64,000 nucleotides of DNA from Lingula anatina (lineage: Eukaryota > Brachiopoda > Lingulata > Lingulida > Lingulidae). This document shows, piece after piece, positions 51,536-62,012 of the stretch. Position 1 is the first letter of the stretch; each line of letters starts with the position of its first letter. The notes under the pieces were generated by a model. That model did no database searches, was not told the origin of the DNA, and saw only the letters and a list, made by a program, of their open reading frames with translations. The DNA lies in the NCBI RefSeq assembly GCF_001039355.2, contig NW_019775836.1, positions 124,001 through 188,000 of the forward strand. Direction: 5' to 3'. The position numbers were made by a program, and so were the translations under genes.

Positions 51536-54500
51536 TTACCGCAGGCGCTATGACCAGACCACAGAGTTATAGATTAGGCGTAGCACTATCCGTTAACGGA
51601 GTGCAGTGTAAAAGCTTGATTGACAGTGGTGCCAGTTGTAGTTGCCTGCGTTTAGACATGTTTTTGAAAATCTGCAAAGCAACGGGTAGAACGTGTTTTT
51701 TAGAGAAGACCAATGAAATTTACAGTGTGTCGGGAGAGAAACTCGAGGTCAAAGGCAAGGCAAGAATAAAAATTGACGGGGCCGGTATTTTTGAGGTCGT
51801 GGTGATCGCGAACATCGGGCATGAAATGATACTGGGGATCGATATTTTAAAGAGCGGGAATGCGGAAATAAATTGCGTACAAAAGACAATGGTCTTCTTC
51901 GACAAAGAATGGCCCTTGACCGACTATGGACGGCCAGGTCTGATCGCGGAAATAGTTCAGTTGCCACCGTCATCGGGAAATGACGATATTGACGCGATGA
52001 TCAACGAATACCGCGACGTATTTAGTTCGACCGAGAATCCCCTAGGCAAATGCGACCTGTTGCCAATGATTATCGACACCGGAGACAATAGACCCGTTCA
52101 ACAACGAGCTTATCGCGCACCGCTGGCAAAAAGAGAACTCATAGAAAAGGAAATACAAAATTTGCTCGATAATGACGTGATTAGGCCGAGTCAGAGTCAG
52201 TGGAGTTCCCCGGTACTTCTTACGCCGAAATCAGACGGTTCCATGAGATTTTGCGTCGATTATCGCAAAGTAAACGAGATAACAAAGGTCGATAGGTATC
52301 CGTTGCCACTTATCAGCGACATTTTTGACAACATGGGAGGAGCGGCGTATTTTAGCGTCCTGGACCTGAAACAGGGGTTTCACCAGTGCACGTTAGACGA
52401 GGCAGATATGCACAAAACCGCTTTCATTTGTCACAAAGGCTTATTTGAATACAAACGCGTCCCGTTTGGTTTGGTTAACGGACCTAATCACTACCAGAAG
52501 CTGTTAGATCGCGTTTTAAACGGCCTTATTGGGAAGTCGGTGTACTGTTACATTGACGACTGCGTGATTTTCTCGAAAACAATGGAGGAACATGTCGAAC
52601 ATGTGCGTCAGGTGTTAGAAAGATTCCGCGAAGCTAACCTCAAAATCCATCCAAAGAAATGCGAATTTGCCAAAAGTGAAGTACATCTCCTCGGTTACAT
52701 CATAAGCAAAGACGGGATTCGCAGCAATCCCGACAAATTACAACCAATTAAAAACATGCCGACGCCGCGAAAAGCGAAAGATGTTAGGTCCTTTTTAGGC
52801 ACATGTAACTATTATGCGCGTACGGTCCCTGATTTTGCAAGAGTAGCAGCCCCATTGTACAAACTAACGAAGAAAAACGAGCGATTTGAGTGGAGGGAAG
52901 AGCATCAGAGAAGTTTCGACAGATTAAAAGAACTGCTTATGTCCAACAAAGTGATGGCGCACCCGCGAATAAACGAGCCGTACAAACTCTACACGGACGC
53001 TTGTAATCACGCGATAGGCGGTGTTTTGGTGCAGACAGACGAACAAGGGAAAGATAGAGTGGTTCAGTATGTCAGCCACAAATTGTCACCCAGTCAACAA
53101 CGGTACTCGACCATCGAAAAAGAAGCGTACGCGGTCATGTACAATGTCAACAAATTGCGACCGTATTTGTGGGGGGCAGATTTGACCATTTACACCGACC
53201 ATAAACCCCTGAAAGCGCTATTTTCTTCTAAACTGCAAAATGCAAGGTTGCAAAGATGGGCGGCAATTTTAGCTGAATATAATCCTAAAATTGAATACAT
53301 AAAAGGCGCGAAAAACGTGTGCGCGGATTTTCTGAGTAGACTCCCATCAGAGCGCGAGGAAGTAGCCATTATCGACACGGAAGAGGATTGGGTGGATCCG
53401 AGGTCATTTCCTGATAGCATGGCTTTACATAACATCCCGATAGAAGCCGATGGATTAAATGTTGATGACATACGACAACATCAAATCGCGGAATTTCCGG
53501 CGGAGATAGCCGAAGCTCAAAACGAAGACTCGGATTACGAAATTCTTCAAGGGATTCTTTACTCGGTCAGACCACCTAATCCGACAGAACCCGATTATCC
53601 GCGTCTAGTGCTACCCAAACAGTTCAGAAAAAATATCATTGCCCGCTGCCATAAAGATGTTGGACACATGTCCGTGTATAAGACACTTTGTCGAGTCAGG
53701 GAGTGTTATGTTTGGAAAGGGATGAGGAAACACATCTCTAAATGGGTAAAAAGATGTCCAACTTGTCTGGCCCATAAAAGTACTCCCCAAAGAACCACCT
53801 TAGGCGAATTGCCAATGCCCGCTTACCCCTTTCAAGTTGTGGGTATGGATCTGATCGGCCCGTTTCAAGAATCACCAAAGGGAAACAGGTACTGTTTGAA
53901 TGTTATTTGTTATTTAACGGGTTGGGCCGAAAGTTATCCCATTCCGGACAAGTCTTCGAAGGCAGTTGAATTGGCTTTAGCTACAGAATTTTTTCCCAGA
54001 CATAGCATACCAGAAATTATCATCACAGATAGAGGTAGCGAATTTAGTGCGGGGGAATTTCGCAATTATCTTCAAACAATGGGTGTGGATCATAGGCGGA
54101 CCACAGCTTATAACCCCAAATGTAATGGCAAAGTTGAAAAGTTTAATCAATGTTTCAAAGGATTATTGGCCCGCCTTGTTAACAACAATACTCGCACATG
54201 GGAAGAACAGATAGCTAATGCTTTGTTTGCTTACAGGAATAGTGTTTCCTCAGTGACCGGGTACACACCATTTTTCCTAGTTTATGGCAGGAACCCTAGA
54301 ATGCCACTATCGACGTTGGTAGGTGCATCAAACAACCATCATCCTTTGAAAGGTCGGCTTAGTGATCTGTCTGACGCTCTAACGGCAGCCCGAGATAATC
54401 TTCAGGCAGCTAGATTAGAGAACAAAAGACGTTTCGACGCTAAGGCGAACGCCAACAAAATTGAGGTAGGTGATTCAGTTATTATTTTCGCACCTGATAA

Positions 54501-55101
54501 CGTGACTTTTGGATCAAAGTGGGACCCAGTCTGGACAGTGACCAGACAAAGAGGTAACGTCTTCTGGGTAAGTCATCAGCAAACAGGTAAGTCGCGTGTA
54601 GTGAACAGGGACAAATTAAGACTTGTGGACAGAGGGTTAGCCTGGGATGAGATCAGACCACGTGCGCGTCGAGTTTTCAGGAGACGACCCAAGCCAGTAA
54701 GAGCTGAGTTGCAACTTGGTACCACACCAGTCAACGTCAACGCTCAAAGGGCCGAGGTCAACGAGCGCGCAGCGGTAAGTAGTTCCAACGGGCGTAGCCA
54801 GGTAGCGGAGAGGATCGAATCCGAGATGCCGGTAAGTGTTGGAGGTGAGTCACAGACAGCTTCACGCAGGCCAACATTACATGCAAAACGCAAGCATAAC
54901 ACCATAACACGACACCACACGCCCACGCACTCACATAATACAAGGTTTAGGAAAAGATGTATCCAAGCCACGGAACAGGAAGATGCGCTGTTGTCGCAGA
55001 TTGAAGGGGGCGAACTAGACGGTCCCCAGCCCGTCAAGGCGTCAAGGATAACCGACAGTGGGTCGGGAGAGAATATGGAAGTTGACTCCATGCATGGATA
55101 G
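51496..55101 (+). CDS. pol: Retroelement Pol polyprotein (protease, RT, RNase H, integrase)
   Basis: A 1201-codon open frame, in the -1 frame relative to gag. The true product probably enters by frameshift near 51532 rather than from the ATG at 51496. Visible motifs: aspartic protease DSGAS (Asp at residue 43); RT catalytic YIDD at residues 352-355; RNase H YTDACNHAIGG near residue 499; integrase HHCC zinc finger starting near residue 719 and ending CPTC; and catalytic Asp785, Asp845 and Glu881 with the canonical DD35E spacing. A basic, low-complexity tail follows. All catalytic residues are present, so the copy looks potentially active or recently inserted. Family assignment within Ty3/gypsy is not possible by eye. 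Confidence 0.95.
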   Translation: MLSIKTSKESFKLVTAGAMTRPQSYRLGVALSVNGVQCKSLIDSGASCSCLRLDMFLKICKATGRTCFLEKTNEIYSVSGEKLEVKGKARIKIDGAGIFEVVVIANIGHEMILGIDILKSGNAEINCVQKTMVFFDKEWPLTDYGRPGLIAEIVQLPPSSGNDDIDAMINEYRDVFSSTENPLGKCDLLPMIIDTGDNRPVQQRAYRAPLAKRELIEKEIQNLLDNDVIRPSQSQWSSPVLLTPKSDGSMRFCVDYRKVNEITKVDRYPLPLISDIFDNMGGAAYFSVLDLKQGFHQCTLDEADMHKTAFICHKGLFEYKRVPFGLVNGPNHYQKLLDRVLNGLIGKSVYCYIDDCVIFSKTMEEHVEHVRQVLERFREANLKIHPKKCEFAKSEVHLLGYIISKDGIRSNPDKLQPIKNMPTPRKAKDVRSFLGTCNYYARTVPDFARVAAPLYKLTKKNERFEWREEHQRSFDRLKELLMSNKVMAHPRINEPYKLYTDACNHAIGGVLVQTDEQGKDRVVQYVSHKLSPSQQRYSTIEKEAYAVMYNVNKLRPYLWGADLTIYTDHKPLKALFSSKLQNARLQRWAAILAEYNPKIEYIKGAKNVCADFLSRLPSEREEVAIIDTEEDWVDPRSFPDSMALHNIPIEADGLNVDDIRQHQIAEFPAEIAEAQNEDSDYEILQGILYSVRPPNPTEPDYPRLVLPKQFRKNIIARCHKDVGHMSVYKTLCRVRECYVWKGMRKHISKWVKRCPTCLAHKSTPQRTTLGELPMPAYPFQVVGMDLIGPFQESPKGNRYCLNVICYLTGWAESYPIPDKSSKAVELALATEFFPRHSIPEIIITDRGSEFSAGEFRNYLQTMGVDHRRTTAYNPKCNGKVEKFNQCFKGLLARLVNNNTRTWEEQIANALFAYRNSVSSVTGYTPFFLVYGRNPRMPLSTLVGASNNHHPLKGRLSDLSDALTAARDNLQAARLENKRRFDAKANANKIEVGDSVIIFAPDNVTFGSKWDPVWTVTRQRGNVFWVSHQQTGKSRVVNRDKLRLVDRGLAWDEIRPRARRVFRRRPKPVRAELQLGTTPVNVNAQRAEVNERAAVSSSNGRSQVAERIESEMPVSVGGESQTASRRPTLHAKRKHNTITRHHTPTHSHNTRFRKRCIQATEQEDALLSQIEGGELDGPQPVKASRITDSGSGENMEVDSMHG
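51526..51532 (+). promoter_or_regulatory. -1 ribosomal frameshift slippery site TTTAAAC
   Basis: In the gag frame the bases read T TTA AAC and are followed immediately by TAG. This is a canonical X XXY YYZ heptamer positioned so that a -1 slip continues into pol. A hairpin of 7 bp (51548-51554 with 51566-51572, one G-U pair) lies 15 nt downstream, somewhat further than the usual 5-9 nt. Confidence 0.75.
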
Positions 55102-55917
55102 GAGCATGGGTAAGTAAAATGGCGGTTTTAAGCATATTGCGTGGTATTTTAGCCCCAGGGTGAAATGGGGGTGGCAGCAGCTACCTGATGGCGTCCTAGT
55201 GACCCAGAGGCAGCTCTTTGGCGGTGACAAAGGCCGTATGGACGGTAGAAGTCACCAGGGAGAAACCGCTGGTAGTCTCTAAGAGGAGACTGGTAGTCTC
55301 AGGGTAGACTATGAATACGGATCGCCGTAGTAACACGGGATTACGTAGAACAGACTGAGGGAGGTGTACATAACCTCAGTGGACAGGGGACAAGGGCGAA
55401 AGGGATAGAAGTTGGCTTTAACCTTTTCTGCAGGTAAAATGACTCTCAAACGGCTGTACCAGCCTTGGCCAGGGCGGGTACCGTCGGTTCGAGCGAAGGT
55501 GCACATTCGTCTCGGACAAAACTACGAGGGTTATTTGACTTTGTAGGATGGGCGGCTAATGTTCCTTTTGGTATCGGCATATTCTAAAGTGCTGACCAGT
55601 GTCGCCAGGTTGTCCAAGAACGACATGTTCATGATAATACTAGGGAGTTACCTAGGGATGTGTTCTTTGTTTTTTTTCTGGTATTGATTTGATGTAAAAC
55701 TTGTATTTTTCAGAAAAAAGTAGAAGACTCCAGAGCCGATTAAGGTGACCATCCAAGAAGCCACGCTGAACAAGACGAGCATTTTATCCCAGAATCCACT
55801 GGGAGTCTTGAAATATAATGATATTGAATTTCAGTTATTTGTAAAGATTTATTTTTCTTTACATGGCGAGCTCAAATTTTTATTCATAATGCGTTAATAA
55901 AGAATGAAGAGGGTGGT
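55102..55917 (+). other. Retroelement 3' non-coding region
   Basis: No third long ORF is visible, so no env-like gene. It contains AGGTGTACATAACCT at 55362-55376, repeated exactly at 55936-55950, and repeated CTGGTAGTCTC segments around 55271-55300. Confidence 0.55.
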
Positions 55918-55930
55918 GTCATACCTAGCA

Positions 55931-57070
55931 AGAGCAGGTGTACATAACCTATATTTTGTCACTTGATTCTATGAATTATGATCAATAAATGTGGACATAG
56001 GGTCATTTTCGTATATAGCACTAATATTTTTCTCATTTTTCTTATAGACAGCGCATGGCCCAAGGAAGTATGGAAAAGTTCTAGTAGTTTTGGTTTACAA
56101 TATTATTGTGGATAGATAATGTTATTCGTATACGACCCTAATGATATTTTTCTATTTCTTCTAGAGAGCACAGAGCCCAGCGGACGGAGTGAAAGGATAA
56201 ATTATGAACGCTTATAACTTTTTTTCAATGAGCATGGATTCTTTGTCAGTAAATCTGCATTTTGCGTTTTAAGTGTACTTTCAGTTTCAGAGCGAATTCC
56301 GTAGCAATGTTCAACAGGGCGCGGCTACAAACATTACCGGGCCGTCTGCGATTTGTGGTCTACGACACCAGCGGGGAGTGATAGCTGAGAGAGTTCCAAC
56401 TATGGAGGCATCGCCCTTTTCCATCCTATGCGTCGTCTGTAATCTCCACAACGCAAGGGCGGCCTGCACTCTCCGACGCTATTATCATCGGCGCTCCGAT
56501 CGTCATGGTGGGCTACGAATCGTGTGGATTTACGGGTGGACGTAATCACGTCGCATTGGCTACGCACAAGACATATAGACTCTGACTAGAGAACAAATGA
56601 CTTATATATTTAAAAGAACGAAATGTTAAAGCAAATGGTCGAGAGACAACTCGATTTTTTATGTTTTTGTGCTGTCTGAGCAATTGGATAAACCTATGTC
56701 CCTCTTCCTAAAGAAAAAATAGGGAGAGGCTGGCGCAGCCGGCTCTCAGCACCGTTTTACATTTGCTTATTCAAGGGGTTGCTTGCTCAGAATCATTGTT
56801 ATTATGACTATTGCCAACTTTTTATGCATATATATGTTCCTTGGTGTTGTTTTAATTTTTCCTGGTGCTAATAGCAACGTGCATAATACTTAGTGTGTAG
56901 CGTACATTATTATTATTATTAGATTAAAATAATCTAGTAAATATGCTTTTCATGGTAATGCTTGTAGGGTTTAATTAAGATTCTCATTTAAGATTTAAGA
57001 TTCTCATTTCATGTAAGGCAGTATAATTATTTGAACGTCTACAAAGTAAGAAAAATTTCATATAAATATT
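55931..57070. other. Sequence after the retroelement; possible 3' LTR or host
   Basis: Two similar segments of about 75 bp (about 56005-56085 and 56125-56200), each with a T-rich tract before CAGAGCCCA- or CAGCGCATGG-like sequence, suggest a diverged duplication. The interval 56285-56570 is clearly more GC- and CpG-rich and has open frames on the plus strand up to 90 codons, but I do not recognise a protein. The remainder is AT-rich. Confidence 0.4.
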
Positions 57071-57541
57071 TCATTTTTCTTTGTTTGGGAAAAGGCGACA
57101 GATTCTGTCGCACCTTTCAGTTTTTGGCCTGGTGTGCCGCCCAGTTTCGATGTGGAGTTTATGGTCACTAAGACGTAGTTTAGCAAGGGTTGACAAGGTG
57201 TCATAATTTGTTATTTTATCAACATAAGTTGCCCTTTCACACTTTTGGTTACGTATACGGAAGAGAGACAATTTACTGTTGGCTTGAAGTTTGCTATTGC
57301 ACATTTGGGTAAAGTGGTCAGTTTGTCTTTGTTTGAAAATTGTGGTGAAGTTTTTTGGAGGTGACTGGCTAAGCCACACATCTCCAAGGCCAAATGTGAA
57401 AAGGATTTTTCGGATACCCTCAGACCATGACATACAAGCTGGCCTGAGTGTGTGGACTGCGGGTGGGACATAAGGTGTCAGCAACTTGTAACTATTTATC
57501 TCTTGTATGTATGCTTGTTTCATTAGTGTAGCATCAGACAT
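57071..57541 (-). pseudogene. LINE reverse-transcriptase C-terminal relic
   Basis: A 156-codon open frame on the minus strand. The segment LAKLRLSDHKLHIETGRH followed by a Cys-containing end matches the characteristic tail downstream of the RT domain in many invertebrate non-LTR retrotransposons. Only this fragment is present, with no RT core nearby, so it is a dead 5'-truncated copy. Confidence 0.55.
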
Positions 57542-57716
57542 TTGAATAATTTTACTCCATAGTTGGACTAAACAAAACCTATTTTAACTTTTCTCCCCCC
57601 CTCTCTCGTACGTGTTTTTAACCTCTTAATCTTTTTTGCTAACCCAAAATATATTCTCTGTCTGTTTGAAGACATTTCAAATGAGCAAGCTTAGTTGGGA
57701 AATGATCCAATGACTG

Positions 57717-57850
57717 CCCTCTACCAGGGCCGAAGTCATTATGCTGTGGACATTTTTTTGCTTTTACAGTACAGAGATTAGTCATCTATTTAACCAGAGA
57801 CGTATCTTCTAATATCTAGTGAAAAATCAATCTATGACCCTGGTAGAGGG
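57717..57850. repeat. Inverted-repeat element, 13-bp perfect arms
   Basis: CCCTCTACCAGGG at 57717-57729 is the exact reverse complement of CCCTGGTAGAGGG at 57838-57850. It is 134 bp overall and MITE-like. The core is AT-rich and non-coding. Confidence 0.55.
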
Positions 57851-57899
57851 TAGCCAGAGGCTGCGGTGTGTTGATTTTGATGCTGTCTCAACCATGATT

Positions 57900-59100
57900 G
57901 TGACGGACTCCACAAATATCAGCCAATTGTGTTAGTGAAGATATAACGGAGAGGGGGATGAAATGTTTATAAAGAAATGAACTAATAAGTCATTGAAAAT
58001 TACAATATGCTATTTTAGTTTAAAATAGATGTCGACGAACCATTCAGTAGAGAAAGTTGGATTAAAAGGAAATATGTTGAAATAAAACAGCACAAAAATG
58101 ATGGGGGGAGGGTATGATGAGGGATAAAAGGTTTGGGAGAGTCGGGGAAATTGAGTTTTGAGTGCGTTCGGGTGTTTACCGGTGTCCTTTAACTTTAACA
58201 CACCAGGTTATACAAACTTTTACAACTTTTGTCTCTAAAAAAAACGTGCAGATTTATCTTTTTTACTCACATAACTACGGTATGTTTCTACTATAGTAAT
58301 TCTCAAAGATGTACTTTAAAGATGGCGTCTATTTAGAAAGAGCGCCATTACTAAAAACGCAGCACTGGAAATTTACTGGCAAAGCGTCAACACTACGAAA
58401 GGAACTTAACTTAAAATAAGTTGCAAATGAAACATAAAGTACCGACAGAATTTATGTGGAGTCAAAGTTAACTATTTCTGAACTACACAAACTGTCAGCG
58501 AATAATTTTCACATCAAGTATGTTTGCTGACTTGCACAAAATATTGCACATTTTCATTTATGCACTAAGGTCTATTTGCGCGACTAACCAGAATATACAT
58601 CAGAAAACATAAAACAGAATAGAAGTGCTAACGAATGCGATTTCGTGCTTTGCCGAACTGTCCCCATAGTGGCTAAAAAAGAGTAGTAGGCCTACAGATT
58701 GCGGTTTGAAGGATAGAATGACAACTTTATTTTTTTAATTAAAAAATGAATTATTTACGAATTGAGATATTTGGTACTTCACTAAGAGATCTCAACAATA
58801 TTTCAAAAATGTTCCAGTAACATAAAAAGCTAGGCTAACGACATGAGTGTCACCTCTACGTGAAGTGTACAATAAACCACACAACGGAGACTGAAATATC
58901 GGAACGCAAAAATTGACTTGTTTTAATTATTGGTTAAAACAGGCTGTTAGTATGACCGAGTTGTAAAACAGCTGATGAAATTCTTAAAACATCGAATGAC
59001 TCGAAATGGAATTTAATAAATTTCTTAATTGCCGATGTAATTTTTCTAAATCATTTTGTAAAGTCAAATTATTTTATTATAGCAAACTGCTAACAACACA
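57900..59100. other. Non-coding sequence
   Basis: AT-rich without supportable genes. A short hairpin (ATGGCGTC with GAGCGCCAT) lies near 58322-58351. Confidence 0.5.
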
Positions 59101-59134
59101 TATATAACCGAGGCGTTTCTTTTCAAAGCATAAA

Positions 59135-59135
<1 letters not shown>

Positions 59136-59176
<41 letters not shown>
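59136..59176. repeat. (GT)n microsatellite
   Basis: About 20 GT units. Confidence 0.97.
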
Positions 59177-59177
<1 letters not shown>

Positions 59178-60144
59178 GGGTGGGGGCGAAGGTCGTGCGC
59201 GGGAATCTTCCTCTCTGGCAATTGTCAATGTTGACAGGTATGTAATGGTCAGGGAAGTAGAGTTACAACAGTGTTAATGCTACAGTATTTGACCTCAGAG
59301 TCTATCTCAACATGATTGTGATGGTGTCGATGGATTTCATCATATTGTGCTAGTGAAGACAGCAATTATTGATAGACGGCGCTGATATAATCATTTTTCT
59401 TATAATTTCTCCGGAGTGTCATAATTTTTTTTTAATAGTGGAAACTTTTTGTACTGAATGCACTTATTTCAAAAGTGCCCAAATGTCATGAATTTCATTA
59501 ATATGAAAAAAGAGTACCTTGTAACAGTGGTCACCGTACTTGAGGCGCATACGATACATTTTTTTCTCTGGGAATTCACGTCGCTAATTATTTGTAAATT
59601 TTTACCTACATGTATTTATAATAACACACTTTATATTAATGATCAGGGCCTATTTGCTCAATACTTTTATCAAGCTTTCTCATTTTTTTCTCGTAGCGAC
59701 TCAAATCATATCTAGACTCTTTAACGCCTGACTATGCACGTATATCTGATTACAATTTTTTTTCAAGAAAGTGTTAAGACGGACTCAAGCAAGCTGTTGC
59801 TATAACATCAACGGAACGCAGTGCGTCAGGAGAGACGACACATTCCATTCGCATGAAAGGGGGACGTGGTATAACTTTCACCAAAAATGGTCCGATAAAG
59901 CTGACATTTGCCTTTGGGTTGCATTCTAATACTCATGCTTAAAGGTGATTCTGTAAATTTCAGGATGATAAGTCACGGGGTTCTCCATTTATCATTTTCC
60001 GTTAACAAGTCTTACATTATAATGTATAACTGAAAGTGAAAAAGCGGAGTAATTTAAGGTAAAAAAAAGACCTAATAGAGTTGTAATTCGAACATGGACT
60101 GTATTTATTATAATATGAATTACTCCAGTAAGTTTGAGAATATC

Positions 60145-60175
60145 AAAAAAAAAAAAAAAAAAAAAAAAGCCCAGC

Positions 60176-60224
<49 letters not shown>

Positions 60225-60230
60225 GGTGTT

Positions 60231-60265
<35 letters not shown>

Positions 60266-60276
60266 TGTGTGTGTGT
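60145..60276. repeat. Poly-A / poly-T / (GT)n low-complexity block
   Basis: About 24 A, then about 47 T, a short GGGTG interruption, about 24 T, then a GT run. Length is probably unreliable in assembly. Confidence 0.95.
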
Positions 60277-60563
60277 AAATAATTCTATGGGTATATTTCT
60301 TTGTTCCTTTATTCATCTGTTTGGTTGGCCATTATAGTTGTGACTGTTTTTATTCTTTTCTATTTTTGGTATATACTGGCTTATGTATAAATTACATATA
60401 TTTTTCTTTTGTTCCCTCAAGGAGCTAAGAGCATATAATGAGATTTGCCTGCTTTTCTTTCCTTTGTAGAAACCTTCCTTTAAAAATTGCAGTTCCGGGG
60501 GAATCTGTCCGGTGCGGACGGCTCCTACAATTTCTTCGTAGAATAAAAGAACTCGAATATCTC

Positions 60564-60870
60564 GTGATTAATAGATATCAATCAAAGCTGTCAAATTTGA
60601 CAGTTTGATTGTCGGTAACGTAAACATACGTCAGTCACTTCCATACCGCCAAAGAACTTTATCTCCTGTGATCTATAGGTGTCAATCAAAGCTGTCAAAT
60701 TTGACAGCTTGATTGACGGTTAATAAAACAAACGTCAATCACAATCATCCTGCAAAGGAGCTTTTACTTCCTGTGATTGAGAGGTGCCAATCAAAGCCAT
60801 TAAAAGTGGATAGCTTGATTGGCAGTTATATAAACAAACGTCAATCATCATACTGGTGATCAAGTATAGC
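60564..60870. repeat. 104-bp tandem repeat, three copies, with internal palindrome
   Basis: Copies start at GTGAT near 60564, 60668 and 60773. Each contains a near-perfect palindrome, best in copy 2 at 60681-60717, where GTCAATCA...GCTGTCAAA faces its reverse complement. Each then has an ACGTCAATCA-type box. No coding potential. Confidence 0.8.
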
Positions 60871-61120
60871 TGTCGAGCAATGAAATACGCCGTAAAGAGC
60901 GCGCTTTCCCAGCACGTATTGATATAACTGAGATAAGGAAAAAAGAACTAATCCGGTGTCAGCCAATTTAGTGATTAAAGTAAAGATGCAATGTGTTCAT
61001 CATCTTTTAGTCACATTATAATGATTGACTTTTGTGAAACTTCAGGTAGGAAATAATTTCCACCCCATTTGCAGCATTTTTCTTTTCATCTATTTCTTTT
61101 CTTTTTTCATTCTTTCTTTC

Positions 61121-61145
61121 TTATTTATTTATTTATTTATTTATT
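61121..61145. repeat. (TTTA)n microsatellite
   Basis: Six or so ATTT units in a T-rich stretch. Confidence 0.85.
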
Positions 61146-61325
61146 TACATACACGATTTATATATTTATTTAGTTAATCGGTTAGTTAGTTTTTTTTATT
61201 TATTTATTTTCTGTTTATTTGTTTGTTTGCTTGTTTCCTAAAATATGTTTTATCAAATTTATTTTATATATTTTATTAAATTCTGCCAAATTTTAAATTA
61301 CATTGTTTCCCTTCGTTGGTGTGGC

Positions 61326-62012
61326 ATGGGTTCCGCACACCGCTGTGGTGAGACTGTGAAGTTGGTTGAGTTAGTGGCGTACGCGGTCACCAACAACCTC
61401 GCCCCTGAATTCTCATGCGCACTTCTGCGGCAATCCTGTTGTATGTGGACAGGTAAGTAAAGACCCAATCCTTGTTGTATAAACGAATATCACTATAGCA
61501 ATATATTCGTTGTTGTAGGTCTAGAATAGCGTACAAGGTTGCGATGTTTAACGCTGTTTGAACGCTCCTAGGAGAAACGTGGGGGATTTGTCTATTCCGT
61601 GAATCCCTCTAATTTTTTGATCAATAATTACACCCTGACCACAGGGTCCGCTGATACTCTGTTACAAAATCATTGCCTAAACTTAAATTTTGTGTGCTTA
61701 TTTAGAAGCCCTTGATATTAGAGGGTAACAAACTAAACTACCCAGTTGTTGTCCATTTAAAAGTATACAAGATATTACTCAACGCAGTTCTTGTCGACTG
61801 CTCATGGTTTCAGCTGATTTGTTCCATAATCTTCTATATCACAATCGAATTATTGATTTAATCTATTTATTGATGCATTTCTTTATTTGTTTACTAACCA
61901 CACATTTGCCATTTCAGCGGCAGACACCCAGCAGTCTCGTGTGAGAGCAACCCTCAAAGTGAGCATCCTCGCCAGCAGCATCACCGTTAAGGCAGAGTCG
62001 ACATTTCTGGAT
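61326..62012 (+). CDS. Candidate short two-exon gene, unknown
   Basis: Exon 61326-61452 starts at an ATG (MGSAHRCGETVKLVELVAYA) and ends at a strong donor (ACAG followed by GTAAGT). A T-rich acceptor at 61917 leads into an exon starting at 61918. The frame joins and ends TFLDFA followed by TAA near 62012, giving about 77 residues. Codon composition is richer in GC than the flanks. The family is not recognised. It could be part of a larger gene or a fortuitous open frame. Confidence 0.3.

Larger units (their letters stand above)
50245..55930 (+). mobile_element. Ty3/gypsy-type retroelement, gag and pol intact, LTRs not identified
   Basis: A CpG-rich block, unlike the AT-rich host sequence, containing gag (50456-51535), pol (to 55101) and about 800 bp of non-coding 3' sequence. 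A purine-rich tract, GAAGAGGGTGG at about 55907-55917, is followed by TGTCATACC, a possible polypurine tract and LTR start. A possible primer-binding site TGGCGTCGCTCG starts at 50396. The order protease, RT, RNase H, integrase defines Ty3/gypsy. I could not find a matching pair of LTRs by eye, so both ends are uncertain. It is antisense to the host gene. Confidence 0.85.

Noticed and set aside
50880-55091. Antisense ORFs in the retroelement (for example 54744-55091 minus)
   Set aside because: Shadows of the long gag and pol frames; no promoter or splice evidence.
55102-55917. env-like third ORF of the retroelement
   Set aside because: No frame longer than about 65 codons and no membrane-protein features.
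60564-60870. CRISPR-like array
   Set aside because: Eukaryotic context, long similar units without unique spacers, and only three copies: a tandem repeat.
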